From an uncultured Austwickia sp. (GTDB taxonomy: Bacteria > Actinomycetota > Actinomycetes > Actinomycetales > Dermatophilaceae): a stretch of 17,594 bases of DNA. Position 1 is the stretch's first letter. The number at the start of each line of letters is the position of its first letter. The translations under genes were made by a program, and so were the position numbers. Shown here piece by piece: positions 1-7,755 of the stretch. The stretch spans positions 1-17,594 of the forward strand of contig CAKUSI010000044.1 in the NCBI GenBank assembly GCA_934678955.1. Direction: 5' to 3'. Under the pieces are notes generated by a model. It did not search any database. It was not told where the DNA came from and saw only the letters and a list, made by a program, of their open reading frames with translations.

Positions 1-143
1 TCTCCACCACCGACCCCCAGGAGGCTCAGACACAGAAATCCTGACCAGTGGTCTCACCGCCGTTGACAATCACCGGGGAGACTCAGGAGGGTGGTCACTT
101 GGCCGACGGGCACTGTGTATCAGCTTGTTTCAGGAGGAACACC

Positions 144-548
144 GTGCCCAGGACCGCCGAGCCCCTCCGGCCGGTCGCGCCAGGATTCAGCGCGCCGGAC
201 CGCGGCCGTCTCAGCTTTCACCCCACGGCGGACGACGTCGTGATCACCGACCACGCGGTCTGGACTCGAGACGACGCCGAGTTCTTCGCGCTGCTCGGCG
301 GCTCGCGGGCCGAGTTCCCGCCGGTCATCGCACCCACGCAGCAGGTGCTCATGGCCCATGCCCGCTTCATGGCGATGGAGCGGGGCGAGCCCTTCGACCC
401 CGTCCGGTATCTGCATGAGCAGGCGGGGCTGGACCCGGACCGGTTCGACGGGGGTCTTGTGGCCCTCGCGCTGGACTTCTACGGTGGCCGACGCCGGACC
501 ATGCTCCGCGCCGTCGAGTGTTCGCCGGCACCCCGCCAGGTGGCCTGA
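144..548 (+). CDS. Hypothetical protein, 135 aa
   Basis: I do not recognise this protein and assign no function. The GTG start at 144 follows an AGGAGG ribosome-binding site (132-137) at 6 nt spacing, and codon third positions are mostly G or C, so it looks like a real gene. It is soluble, with no signal peptide or membrane segment. The middle (FFALLGG, then a helix-rich stretch with PTQQVLMAHARFMAMERGE and DPVRYLHEQAG) suggests a small mainly alpha-helical domain. A second in-frame candidate start is TTG at 99, with its own CAGGAGG at 84-90; it would add 15 residues. The gene converges on the MurA-like gene, and its last codons run into an imperfect repeat array (531-629). CAGGAGG occurs three times in the first 140 bases, which is unusual. 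Confidence 0.6.
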   Translation: MPRTAEPLRPVAPGFSAPDRGRLSFHPTADDVVITDHAVWTRDDAEFFALLGGSRAEFPPVIAPTQQVLMAHARFMAMERGEPFDPVRYLHEQAGLDPDRFDGGLVALALDFYGGRRRTMLRAVECSPAPRQVA

Positions 549-629
549 CGAGCGTCCGGTCAGGTGCCTGACGGATGGGTTTCCCGGCCAGGTGCCTGAC
601 GGGTATCCCGGCCAGGTGACCCGATGAGC
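531..629. repeat. Four imperfect 24-27 bp repeats carrying CAGGTG(C)CTG
   Basis: Units begin near 531, 555, 582 and 606. The shared core is CCAGGTGCCTGACGG, and in units two and three it forms a short palindrome (CAGG-TG-CCTG). The first unit contains the stop codon of the upstream gene and the last is degenerate. The array occupies the gap between two convergent genes. It could be a set of protein-binding sites, a weak bidirectional terminator, or simple slippage duplication; the sequence does not decide. Confidence 0.7.
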
Positions 630-664
630 GTCACGGCTCGCGCCGACCGGAGTCGGCCGGGCGG

Positions 665-2194
665 TCAGATGTCGCGGAACGTGGTGACGCTGGCGCCCAA
701 CGCGTTCAGGCGGTCGGCCAGGTCCTCGTAGCCGCGGTTGATCACATAGACATTCCGTAGGACCGACGTCCCCTCCGCCGCGAGCATCGCGATCAGCACG
801 ACGACGCCGGGGCGCAACGCCGGCGGGCAGACGACTTCGGCGGCCCGCCAACGGGTCGGCCCGTCCACCATGACCCGGTGCGGGTCGAGCAACTGTACGC
901 GGGCGCCGACCTTGTTCAGCTCGGTCAGGTAGATCGCCCGGTTTTCATACACCCAGTCGTGAATGAGCGTCCGGCCCTGGGCGACCGCGCCGATGAGCGC
1001 GAAGAACGGCAGGTTGTCGATGTTGAGGCCCGGGAACGGCATCGGGTGGATCTTGTCGATCGGCGCGTGCAGCGGGCCCGGGATCGTCGTGATGTCCACG
1101 AGCCGGGTCTGCCCGTTGGCGGAGGGGTATTCCTCCGTCAACTCATACCGCATCCCCATCCCCGCGAGGGTCGCCAACTCGATCTCGAGGAACTCGATCG
1201 GCGCCCGGTTGATGGTGATCTCCGAGCCGGTGACAACGGCCGCCGAGAGCAGGCTCATCGCCTCGATCGGGTCCTCGCTGGGGGAGTAGTCGACGTCCTC
1301 CTCGATCACGGCGCGGCCGTGCACGGTGAGCGTGGTCGTGCCGATCCCCTCGATCCGCACGCCGAGCCGCTCCAGGAAGAAGCACAGGTCCTGGACCATG
1401 TAGTTGGAGCTGGCGTTGCGGATGACCGAGGTGCCGTCAAAGCGGGCCGCCGCCATGAGCGCGTTCTCGGTGACGGTGTCGCCGCGCTCGGTGAGCACGA
1501 TGGGTCGCGTCGGGCCTACGGAGCGGTCCACGCTCGCCAGGTAGCGCCCGTTCGTCGCCTCCACCGAGAGGCCGAAGTTGCGCAGGGCGGTCATGTGCGG
1601 CTCGATGGTCCGCGAGCCGAGGTCGCACCCGCCGGAGAACGGCAGCGAGAAGCTGTCGAAGTCGTGCAGCAGCGGCGCGAAGAACATGATGATCGTGCGG
1701 GTCCGGCGGGCCGCGTCCTGGTCCATGGCGGTGAGGTCGAGGCGCTCGGGCGGGACGATCTCCAGGTCGTTGCTGCCGGGCAGCCAGCGGGTCTTGACCC
1801 CGATGCTCCACAGGACCTCGAGGATGCGGTTGACCTCCTCGATGCGCGCGAGACTGCGCAGCGTGGTCTTGCCCCGGTTGAGCAGCGAGGCGCACAGCAG
1901 GGCGACGGCTGCGTTCTTGCTGGTCTTGACGTCGATCGAGCCGGTCAGCTTGGTGCCGCCCGTGATCCGCAGGTGCTGCGGGCCGGAGCTGCCCAGCGAG
2001 ACGAACTCGGAGTCGAGTGAGGCGCCGATGCGCGCGATCATCTCCAGGGACAGGTTCTGCTTGCCCTGCTCGATGCGGGCGACCGCGCTCTGGCTGGTGC
2101 CGAGGTGGTCAGCGAGCTCGGTCTGGGTCATCCCCTGGTGACGACGGGCGTCGCGGATGAGGCTTCCGATGCGTGCCAAGTAGTCCTCGCTCAT
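665..2194 (-). CDS. MurA-type UDP-GlcNAc enolpyruvyl transferase with N-terminal XRE helix-turn-helix
   Basis: MurA transfers enolpyruvate from PEP to UDP-N-acetylglucosamine, the first committed step of peptidoglycan precursor synthesis in the cytoplasm. Residues about 8-60 of this 509-residue protein are a Cro/C1-type HTH (GMTQTELADHLGTSQSAVAR). Residues about 72-509 are an EPT-fold domain. The catalytic set seems complete: Lys93 in KNAA, Cys190 in GGCDLGSR (the PEP-binding and fosfomycin-target Cys of MurA), Arg195, an Asp in the GLNIDNLPFF segment matching the MurA general base, and Arg in ALRPGVV. It should therefore be active rather than a dead paralogue. Such HTH-MurA proteins are known in actinobacteria, usually beside a canonical MurA encoded elsewhere. 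The palindrome just upstream of the start suggests autoregulation (inference). No Shine-Dalgarno precedes the ATG, which fits leaderless translation. Confidence 0.88.
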   Translation of the reverse strand: MSEDYLARIGSLIRDARRHQGMTQTELADHLGTSQSAVARIEQGKQNLSLEMIARIGASLDSEFVSLGSSGPQHLRITGGTKLTGSIDVKTSKNAAVALLCASLLNRGKTTLRSLARIEEVNRILEVLWSIGVKTRWLPGSNDLEIVPPERLDLTAMDQDAARRTRTIIMFFAPLLHDFDSFSLPFSGGCDLGSRTIEPHMTALRNFGLSVEATNGRYLASVDRSVGPTRPIVLTERGDTVTENALMAAARFDGTSVIRNASSNYMVQDLCFFLERLGVRIEGIGTTTLTVHGRAVIEEDVDYSPSEDPIEAMSLLSAAVVTGSEITINRAPIEFLEIELATLAGMGMRYELTEEYPSANGQTRLVDITTIPGPLHAPIDKIHPMPFPGLNIDNLPFFALIGAVAQGRTLIHDWVYENRAIYLTELNKVGARVQLLDPHRVMVDGPTRWRAAEVVCPPALRPGVVVLIAMLAAEGTSVLRNVYVINRGYEDLADRLNALGASVTTFRDI

Positions 2195-2202
2195 GCCGGT
2201 TA

Positions 2203-2220
2203 GCCTAACTCATATATGAG
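2203..2220 (-). promoter_or_regulatory. 12-bp palindrome and leaderless -10 element of the HTH-MurA gene
   Basis: CTCATATATGAG (2209-2220) is a perfect palindrome in otherwise GC-rich DNA, 15 bases from the HTH-MurA ATG. Next to it, read on the minus strand, is TAGGCT (2208-2203), a TANNNT -10 element whose last base lies 8 nt from the ATG. Transcription would start at or next to the start codon. A dimer on the palindrome would cover the promoter. The HTH of the gene itself is the obvious candidate, but that is inference. Confidence 0.6.
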
Positions 2221-2412
2221 ATAACAACTGGTGGTGGGTGGGGATCGCACACCCGTGCCAGATGTCGCCTCCGACCGGGAGCCGACAAGGACGACCGACC
2301 AAGTTTTGCATGGCGCGGCCGCGCCCATCGAATCACCCGGTGTCCTCGGAGTGTCGCACGGCCGGGTGACACCGGCGTGAAGGCGCTCCGGCGCGCCGTC
2401 GAACGTGCGCGA

Positions 2413-2450
2413 CAGCGATGCTCCGTCGATTGCTCGACGGGGCATCGCTG
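2413..2450. terminator. 17-bp hairpin, possible terminator for the fadAB transcript
   Basis: Arms 2413-2429 and 2434-2450 pair over 17 positions, with one T/G mismatch that is a wobble pair in one RNA, around a TTGC loop. It lies about 230 bases beyond the fadB stop codon. There is no T-run, which is common for actinobacterial terminators. The distance from fadB makes a terminator role uncertain; a regulator or structured-RNA role is also possible. Confidence 0.45.
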
Positions 2451-2521
2451 CTGGTCAGGGACGCCTACGCGGCCGCTCGAGCCCCGGCCGCGTTCGACCG
2501 GCGTCCGGGGTCCTCCGCGTG

Positions 2522-2578
2522 GACGCAATGCTTCGGCGGGGACGCGATGCTTCGGCGGGGACGCGATGCTTCGGCGTG
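2522..2578. repeat. 19-bp tandem repeat, three copies
   Basis: Three head-to-tail copies (2522-2540, 2541-2559, 2560-2578) of GACGCGATGCTTCGGCGGG. The first copy has A for G at position 6 and the last has T for G at position 18. The GCGATGCT core also appears in both arms of the hairpin at 2413-2450, so the two elements may share an origin. There are no spacers, so it is not a CRISPR array. Confidence 0.85.
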
Positions 2579-2676
2579 GACGTCGGCTTCTCGGTCGGGA
2601 CGCTGCTGCAGCGGCGCCCGGGCCGAGGCCGCGGTGTCCAGGTCGAAGTAGCGCGTCCCGAGAGGCAGATGGCCGA

Positions 2677-4794
2677 TCAGGAGGCGACGCTGGCCACCCC
2701 CGGCGGCAGGAACCGCTGCCCGGTCACCTTCTGCGCGACGCCGCTGCGGTCCAGGAGCGGCGTGAGCCCGCCGTTCCAAAACTGGAAGCCGGCCCCCGTG
2801 ATCATCGCGAGGTCGAGATCCTGGGCGGCGATGGCAACGCCCTCGTCCAGCATCAGCCGCGCCTCCTCCGCCAGTCCGGCCAGCACGCTCTCGCGGACCT
2901 GTTCGGCCGTCAGCACCTCGGGGTCCGCCGGGAGCTGGTAGAGCTCCGCGACCGCAGGGTCGACCACCATGCCCTGTGGTCCGAATGTGTAGTAGCTCGC
3001 CTTCTTCGCCTCCACCACCCGCCGCAGGTTCTCCGAGACCGTGAACCGCCCCGGGAACGCAGCAGCCAGGGTCTCGCCGTTATGCAGCGCGATCGCCGGG
3101 CCGACGAGGCCCAGCAGCACGAACGGGGGCATCGGCGCCACGCCCGCGAACCCCTGGTCGGCCACCTCGATCGGGGTTCCGGCGTCGACGATCCGACCGA
3201 TGTCCGACATGAAGCGGCCGAGGAGCCGGTTCACGATGAACGACGGGCTGTCCTTCACCAGGATCGCGGTCTTGCCCAGGGCGCGGCCGGTCGCGAACGC
3301 GGTGGCGAGGGTGGCGTCGTCGGTGCGCTCGCCCTTGACGATCTCCAGGAGCGGCATGACCGCCACCGGGTTGAAGAAGTGGAACCCGACCACCCGCTCC
3401 GGGTGCGACAGGTCGGCCGCCATCGCGGTGATCGACAGCGACGAGGTGTTGGTCGCGAGCACGCACTCGGGGCCCACGACCGCCTCGACCTCGGCCCAGA
3501 CCTGCTTCTTGACCCCGAGGTCTTCGAACACGGCCTCGATCACGAACTCGGCGTCGGCGAACCCGGACTTGTCCGTCGCGCCGGTCACCAGCGCCTTGAA
3601 CCGGTTGGCGCGGTCGGAGGTCAATCGCCCCTTCTTCACGAGCTTGTCCAGCTCCGCGTGCACGTACGCGATGCCCTTGCCCACCCGTTCGGCGTCCAGG
3701 TCGGTCATGACCACCGGCACCTTGAGTCGCCGCACGAAGAGCAGCGCGAGCTGGCTCGCCATGAGGCCCGCGCCCACGATCCCGACCTTGGTGACCGGGC
3801 GAGCGAGGGACCGGTCCGGCGTGCCTGCAGGCCGCTTGGCCCGCTTCTGCACCAGGTCGAAGGCGTAGAGCCCGGCCCGCAGCTCGTCGCTCATGATCAG
3901 GTCGGTGAGCGCGTCGTTCTCGGCGGCGAAGCCCTCTTCGCGGGTCGCCGTGCGGGCGGCGGCCATCAGGTCCAAGGCCCGGTATGGGGCGGGGGCGTAA
4001 CCGCCCGTCTTCATGTCGGCCAGCTGCCGACCGGCCGCGATCGCGCCGTCCCAGGCAGCGGAACCGTCAAGGTCGATATCGCGACGTGCCACAGTGACCT
4101 CACCCGTGAGGACGCGTGCGGCCCAGCGGAGCGACTCGGCGAGGAAGTCCGCGCCGTCCAGCAGCACGTCCGCCAGGCCCATCTCATAGGCTTCGGGGCC
4201 GTTGAGCATCTTGTTCATCGACAGGGGGTTCTCGATGACGACCTTGATCGCGTTCTCGATGCCCACCAGTCGGGGCACGAACCACGTGCCACCCCAACCC
4301 GGCACGAGGCCGAGGAAGCACTCGGGCAGCGCGAACGCCGGCATCGCGGCCGAGATCGTCCGGTAGGTGCAGTAGAGATTGATCTCGACACCGCCGCCGA
4401 GCACGAGCCCGTTGATGAAGGAGAAGCTCGGCACCCCGATGTCCGAGATCTTGCGGAACGTGTCGTGCCCGAGCTCGGCGATCGCGCGGGCCTGCTCGCG
4501 AGTCGTCACCTGCGCGACGCCGGACAGGTCCGCCCCGGCCGCGAGGATGAACGGTTTGCCGGTGATCCCGATCGCTGCCAGTTCCCCCGCCTCGACGCGG
4601 GCCTTGAGCGAATCGAGCACCTCGCCGAGGCCGATCAGGGTCTGCGGGCCGAGCGTGTTGGGCCGGGTGTGATCGTGGCCGTTGTCGAGCGTGATGAGCG
4701 CCATCGTGCCGGCGCCGCCTGGCAGCTCCACGTCTCGCGCGAGGGCGTGGGTGATCACCTCGTCGGGGAAGACCGCCTGGAAGTCGATGCTCAT
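2677..4794 (-). CDS. fadB: FadB-type multifunctional beta-oxidation protein (enoyl-CoA hydratase / 3-hydroxyacyl-CoA dehydrogenase)
   Basis: It hydrates enoyl-CoA and oxidises L-3-hydroxyacyl-CoA with NAD in fatty-acid beta-oxidation, and is normally complexed with the FadA thiolase. The protein has 705 residues. The crotonase domain (about 30-220) keeps both catalytic glutamates: Glu137 in NGLVLGGGVE and Glu158 in FALPE. The dehydrogenase has a Rossmann motif (GIVGAGLM, about 338-345), NTSSLSI, and the catalytic His472 in GFHFFNP, followed by KDSPSFIVNRLL and the C-terminal dehydrogenase domain. The ATG at 4794 overlaps the thiolase stop (ATGA), indicating translational coupling. A longer in-frame extension upstream runs through the thiolase gene and is rejected. 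Length and domain order match the family. Confidence 0.95.
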   Translation of the reverse strand: MSIDFQAVFPDEVITHALARDVELPGGAGTMALITLDNGHDHTRPNTLGPQTLIGLGEVLDSLKARVEAGELAAIGITGKPFILAAGADLSGVAQVTTREQARAIAELGHDTFRKISDIGVPSFSFINGLVLGGGVEINLYCTYRTISAAMPAFALPECFLGLVPGWGGTWFVPRLVGIENAIKVVIENPLSMNKMLNGPEAYEMGLADVLLDGADFLAESLRWAARVLTGEVTVARRDIDLDGSAAWDGAIAAGRQLADMKTGGYAPAPYRALDLMAAARTATREEGFAAENDALTDLIMSDELRAGLYAFDLVQKRAKRPAGTPDRSLARPVTKVGIVGAGLMASQLALLFVRRLKVPVVMTDLDAERVGKGIAYVHAELDKLVKKGRLTSDRANRFKALVTGATDKSGFADAEFVIEAVFEDLGVKKQVWAEVEAVVGPECVLATNTSSLSITAMAADLSHPERVVGFHFFNPVAVMPLLEIVKGERTDDATLATAFATGRALGKTAILVKDSPSFIVNRLLGRFMSDIGRIVDAGTPIEVADQGFAGVAPMPPFVLLGLVGPAIALHNGETLAAAFPGRFTVSENLRRVVEAKKASYYTFGPQGMVVDPAVAELYQLPADPEVLTAEQVRESVLAGLAEEARLMLDEGVAIAAQDLDLAMITGAGFQFWNGGLTPLLDRSGVAQKVTGQRFLPPGVASVAS

Positions 4795-6020
4795 CGCGCG
4801 TTCTCCTGCGTCGTCGCGGCGCTCTCGCCGTCGTGGTGGGGGTTCTCCCAGATGACCGCGGCGCCCATGCCGATGCCGATGCACATGACGGTCATGCCGT
4901 AGCGCACCTCCGGCCGCTGCTCGAACTGCCGGGCCAGCTGGATCATGAGGCGCACGCCGGAGGCGGCGAGCGGGTGGCCGCACGCGATCGCGCCGCCGTA
5001 GGGGTTCACGCGTGGGTCGTCGTCGGCGAGCCCGAAGTGCTCGGTGAAGCTGAGCACCTGGACGGCGAACGCTTCGTTGATCTCGAACAGATCGATGTCC
5101 TGCGCGCTCAGGCCGGCGTTCGCGAGCGCCTTCTCGGCCGCGGGGACCGCGCCGTAGCCCATCACCTCGGGCTCCACCCCGGCGAACCCGAACGCGACCA
5201 GCCGCATCTTCACCGGCAGCCCGAGCTCGTCGGCGGCCTCCTGCGACGCGATGAGGCAGGCGGTCGCACCGTCGTTGAGCCCCGCCGAGTTGCCGGCGGT
5301 CACCCGGCCGTGGGGTCGGAAGGGCGTCTTCAGGCCTGCCAGGGCTTCCATGGTCACGTCCGGGCGTGGCGGTTCGTCCTTCGTCGCCAGGCCCCACCCG
5401 AGAGTGGCGTGCCGCGTCGCCACCGGCACGAGGTCGGCCTGGATGTCGCCGGACTCGTACGCCGCCGCGAGCTTGCGCTGGCTGCGCATCGCGTACGCGT
5501 CGGCGCGCTCCTTGGTGAGGGAAGCGAACCGGTCGTGCAGCGCCTCGGCCGTGTTGCCCATCGACAGTGCCTCGGGGTCGACGATCTTCTCGGCGATGAA
5601 GCGCGGGTTCGGGTCGACGCCCTGGCCCATCGGGTGGTGGCCCATGTGCTCGACGCCGCCGGCGATGGCGACGTCGTAGGCACCGAACGCGATCTGCGCG
5701 GCGGCGGTGGTGACCGCGGTCATCGCGCCGGCGCACATGCGGTCGATCGCGTATCCGGGCACGCTCACCGGCAGCCCGGACAGCAGCGCCGCGGTGCGAC
5801 CGATGGTCAGGCCCTGGTCCCCGGTCTGCGTGGTCGCCGCGATCGCGACGTCTCCGATGCGCTCCGGCGGTAGTTCGGGATGGCGGCGCAGCAGTTCGCG
5901 GATGCACGAGACCACCAGGTCGTCGGCGCGGGTCTGGGCGTAGAGGCCCGCATCGCCCGCCTTGCCGAACGGGGTACGGACGCCGTCGACGAAGACGACC
6001 TCATGACGTGGGATGGACAC
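4791..6020 (-). CDS. fadA: Acetyl-CoA acyltransferase (thiolase)
   Basis: It catalyses thiolytic cleavage of 3-ketoacyl-CoA, the last step of beta-oxidation, as partner of the FadB protein encoded immediately downstream. The protein has 409 residues, normal for the family. Catalytic residues are visible: nucleophile Cys96 in DRMCAGAM, His349 in ACGHPLAASG and Cys380 in MCIGIGMG. The GTG start at 6020 (MSIPRHEVVFVDGVRTPFG) is preceded by GAGGGAG. It heads the fadA-fadB operon; the 160 bases upstream hold three direct repeats and an inverted-repeat operator, so lipid-responsive control by a TetR-type regulator is plausible (inference). Confidence 0.95.
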   Translation of the reverse strand: MSIPRHEVVFVDGVRTPFGKAGDAGLYAQTRADDLVVSCIRELLRRHPELPPERIGDVAIAATTQTGDQGLTIGRTAALLSGLPVSVPGYAIDRMCAGAMTAVTTAAAQIAFGAYDVAIAGGVEHMGHHPMGQGVDPNPRFIAEKIVDPEALSMGNTAEALHDRFASLTKERADAYAMRSQRKLAAAYESGDIQADLVPVATRHATLGWGLATKDEPPRPDVTMEALAGLKTPFRPHGRVTAGNSAGLNDGATACLIASQEAADELGLPVKMRLVAFGFAGVEPEVMGYGAVPAAEKALANAGLSAQDIDLFEINEAFAVQVLSFTEHFGLADDDPRVNPYGGAIACGHPLAASGVRLMIQLARQFEQRPEVRYGMTVMCIGIGMGAAVIWENPHHDGESAATTQENAR

Positions 6021-6030
6021 GGATTCTCCC

Positions 6031-6077
6031 TCGCAGGTGAAACAGGGCTCGCAGGTGAAACGGCTCGCAGGTGAAAC
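6031..6077 (-). repeat. Three 13-bp direct repeats in the fadA leader
   Basis: On the minus strand GTTTCACCTGCGA occurs at 6077-6065, 6061-6049 and 6043-6031, with 16 and 18 base periods. Each is followed by G; the copy nearest the gene runs into the GAGGGAG ribosome-binding site of fadA. The copies are identical over 13 bases and lie just upstream of the start codon, probably in the transcribed leader. Confidence 0.85.
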
Positions 6078-6110
6078 GGCGGGACGACAACATGACGGTT
6101 CGCCTCACGC

Positions 6111-6128
6111 CAGTATTACTGACCAGTA
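6111..6128. promoter_or_regulatory. Compound operator CAGTA-TACTG-CAGTA upstream of fadA
   Basis: CAGTATTACTGACCAGTA contains three alternating half-sites: CAGTA (6111-6115), TACTG (6117-6121) and CAGTA (6124-6128). They form two overlapping inverted repeats with 1-nt and 2-nt spacers. On the minus strand the AT-rich core reads TAATACT, which could serve as the fadA -10 region, about 95 bases before its start. The shape is typical of a TetR-family operator; which regulator binds cannot be told here. Confidence 0.55.
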
Positions 6129-6180
6129 GGGGACGCGCCAGAGGGGATCTGACGCCGCGTGGCCGACGGGCGATGGGTCG

Positions 6181-7728
6181 TCAGGGTGCCTCGGCAGCCG
6201 TCGTAGGGTCGGGCGCGGCGACCGGTTCGGCGGGGCGGGTCAGCGCGTCGAGGATGATCGGGGCGGCCACGTCGACCTGCCAGTCGCGCGCGCCACGCTG
6301 TGCCAGCGCCTCGCGCACCGCAGCGTCGTCGGGCGGCGGGGGCTCCCACAGCAAGCGACGCAGCAGGTCAGGGGACAGAAGATTCTCCACCGGGACGCGG
6401 TGCTCCTCGGAGAAGGCGGCCAACAGCTCGCGCGCGCGGGCCAGTCGGGCCGCGGCGAGGGGTTCGCGGTCTGCCCACGCCCGCGGCGGGGGAGGGCCGT
6501 TGCTCGGCAGGTTGCGTGGCGGCAGCTCGTCCTCGGGCAACGCCAGTGCGCTCTTGGAGGCGGTGAGCCAGTGCACCGCATAGCGCCGCCCGGCCCGGTT
6601 GGTGGTGGCGGCGACCACGGCGGCCGCGCTCGTCGGCGCGGCCTGGGCGATGTCGACCAACGCGGCATCAGGGATGACGCGCCCGGGAGAGACGTCGCGC
6701 GTACGGGCGATCTCGTCGCGGGCGTACCACAAGGCCCGCGCGATCCCGAGCGTGCGCCTGCTGCGGATCTTGTGGAGGCCGGACAACCGGCGCCAAGGGT
6801 CGACGCGGGCGGTCGGGCCGGTGAAGGAGGTCAGCGCGTGGAACTCCTCCCTGGCCCAGTCGAGCTTGCCCTGCGCGGCCAGGTCGGCCTCGATGGCGTC
6901 GCGAAGCTCCACGAGGACTTCGACGTCGAGCGCCGCGTAGCGCAGCCAGGGTTCGGGGAGCGGGCGGGTGGACCAGTCGACCGCGGAGTGTTCCTTGGCG
7001 AGCGTCAGGTGGAGGTAGTGCTCGACCACCGCCGCGAGCCCGACCCGCGGCTGGCCGGCCAGCCGGGCACCGAGCTCGGTGTCGAAGAGGCGCTGGGGCG
7101 CCAGACCCACCTCGGCCAGGCACGGCAGGTCCTGGGTCGCCGCGTGCACCACCCACTCGACGCCCTCCAAGGCCCGCGCGACGGGGGTCAGGTCGGGGCA
7201 GGCGATGGGGTCGATCAGGATCGTGCCCGCCCCCGCGCGGCGCAACTGGACGAGGTAGGCGCGCTGCCCGTACCGATAACCCGAGGCTCGCTCGGCGTCC
7301 ACGGCGACCGGGCCTCGCCCGCTCGCCAGCGCCGCGGCGGCCTCCGCGAGCGTGGCCTCTTCATCGATGACCTCGGGGATGCCGTCGGCGGGATGGTCCA
7401 GCAGGCGCGGCTCATCGCCGATCTCGGAATCGGCCCCCTCGTCCGGCGCCGTCGCCTCATGGTCAGGAACGCGGGCCGTTGCTTTCGCCCTGCCCCCCGC
7501 GGCGCCGGTCGGAGCCTTGCCGGCTTCTGCCGCTCCCGTCGCGTCGCCAGCGTCGGCGGCCGGGTCCGATCCGTCGCGGGCGTCACGGGACCTGGCCAGT
7601 TCGGCCTGCACCGCGGCGCGGGATGCGCGGCTGCGGCGCCGTCGGGAGCTACGCGCCGGGCTTTCGGGCGCGCCGACGTCGCGGGCCGCTCGATCAGCCG
7701 CGTCGGTGGGGTCCTGGTGGGTGCTCAT
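6181..7728 (-). CDS. RNase D-family 3'-5' exonuclease with HRDC domain
   Basis: Predicted to trim the 3' ends of structured RNAs such as tRNA precursors. The DEDDy motifs are intact in this 515-residue protein: Asp144 and Glu146 (VAVDAERASG, ExoI), Asp200 (HAATQDLPCL, ExoII), and Tyr264/Asp268 (YAALDVEVL, ExoIII). An HRDC domain follows (about 325-410), then a second helical region. The first 115 or so residues are Ala/Arg/Asp-rich and look disordered, as is common in actinobacterial members. The ATG at 7728 is chosen over a GTG at 7737 because TGGTGGT lies at a suitable distance. It follows the DUF3000 gene by 27 bases on the same strand, so they are probably cotranscribed. Confidence 0.9.
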   Translation of the reverse strand: MSTHQDPTDAADRAARDVGAPESPARSSRRRRSRASRAAVQAELARSRDARDGSDPAADAGDATGAAEAGKAPTGAAGGRAKATARVPDHEATAPDEGADSEIGDEPRLLDHPADGIPEVIDEEATLAEAAAALASGRGPVAVDAERASGYRYGQRAYLVQLRRAGAGTILIDPIACPDLTPVARALEGVEWVVHAATQDLPCLAEVGLAPQRLFDTELGARLAGQPRVGLAAVVEHYLHLTLAKEHSAVDWSTRPLPEPWLRYAALDVEVLVELRDAIEADLAAQGKLDWAREEFHALTSFTGPTARVDPWRRLSGLHKIRSRRTLGIARALWYARDEIARTRDVSPGRVIPDAALVDIAQAAPTSAAAVVAATTNRAGRRYAVHWLTASKSALALPEDELPPRNLPSNGPPPPRAWADREPLAAARLARARELLAAFSEEHRVPVENLLSPDLLRRLLWEPPPPDDAAVREALAQRGARDWQVDVAAPIILDALTRPAEPVAAPDPTTAAEAP

Positions 7729-7755
7729 GCCAACCACCAGAATGTCACGGAGCGT

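Larger units (their letters stand above)
2195..2676. other. Noncoding intergenic region with several palindromes
   Basis: I see no convincing gene in these 480 bases between the HTH-MurA start and the fadB stop. Open frames exist on both strands but lack ribosome-binding sites and recognisable products. The region holds the operator-like palindrome at 2209-2220, a 14-bp GC palindrome at 2312-2325, an 8-bp inverted repeat (TCACCCGG 2333-2340 and CCGGGTGA 2362-2369), a long hairpin at 2413-2450 and a 19-bp tandem repeat at 2522-2578. Confidence 0.6.

Noticed and set aside
2522..2578. CRISPR-like array
   Set aside because: The 19-bp units are directly adjacent with no spacers, and there are only three.
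2377..4902. An 841-codon open frame on the plus strand
   Set aside because: It is the antisense shadow of fadB, which has complete catalytic motifs; its own composition is Arg/His/Asp-rich and matches nothing.
4795..5907. In-frame N-terminal extension of fadB on the minus strand
   Set aside because: It overlaps the thiolase gene in another frame and is Arg-rich; the ATG at 4794 gives a normal family start coupled by ATGA.
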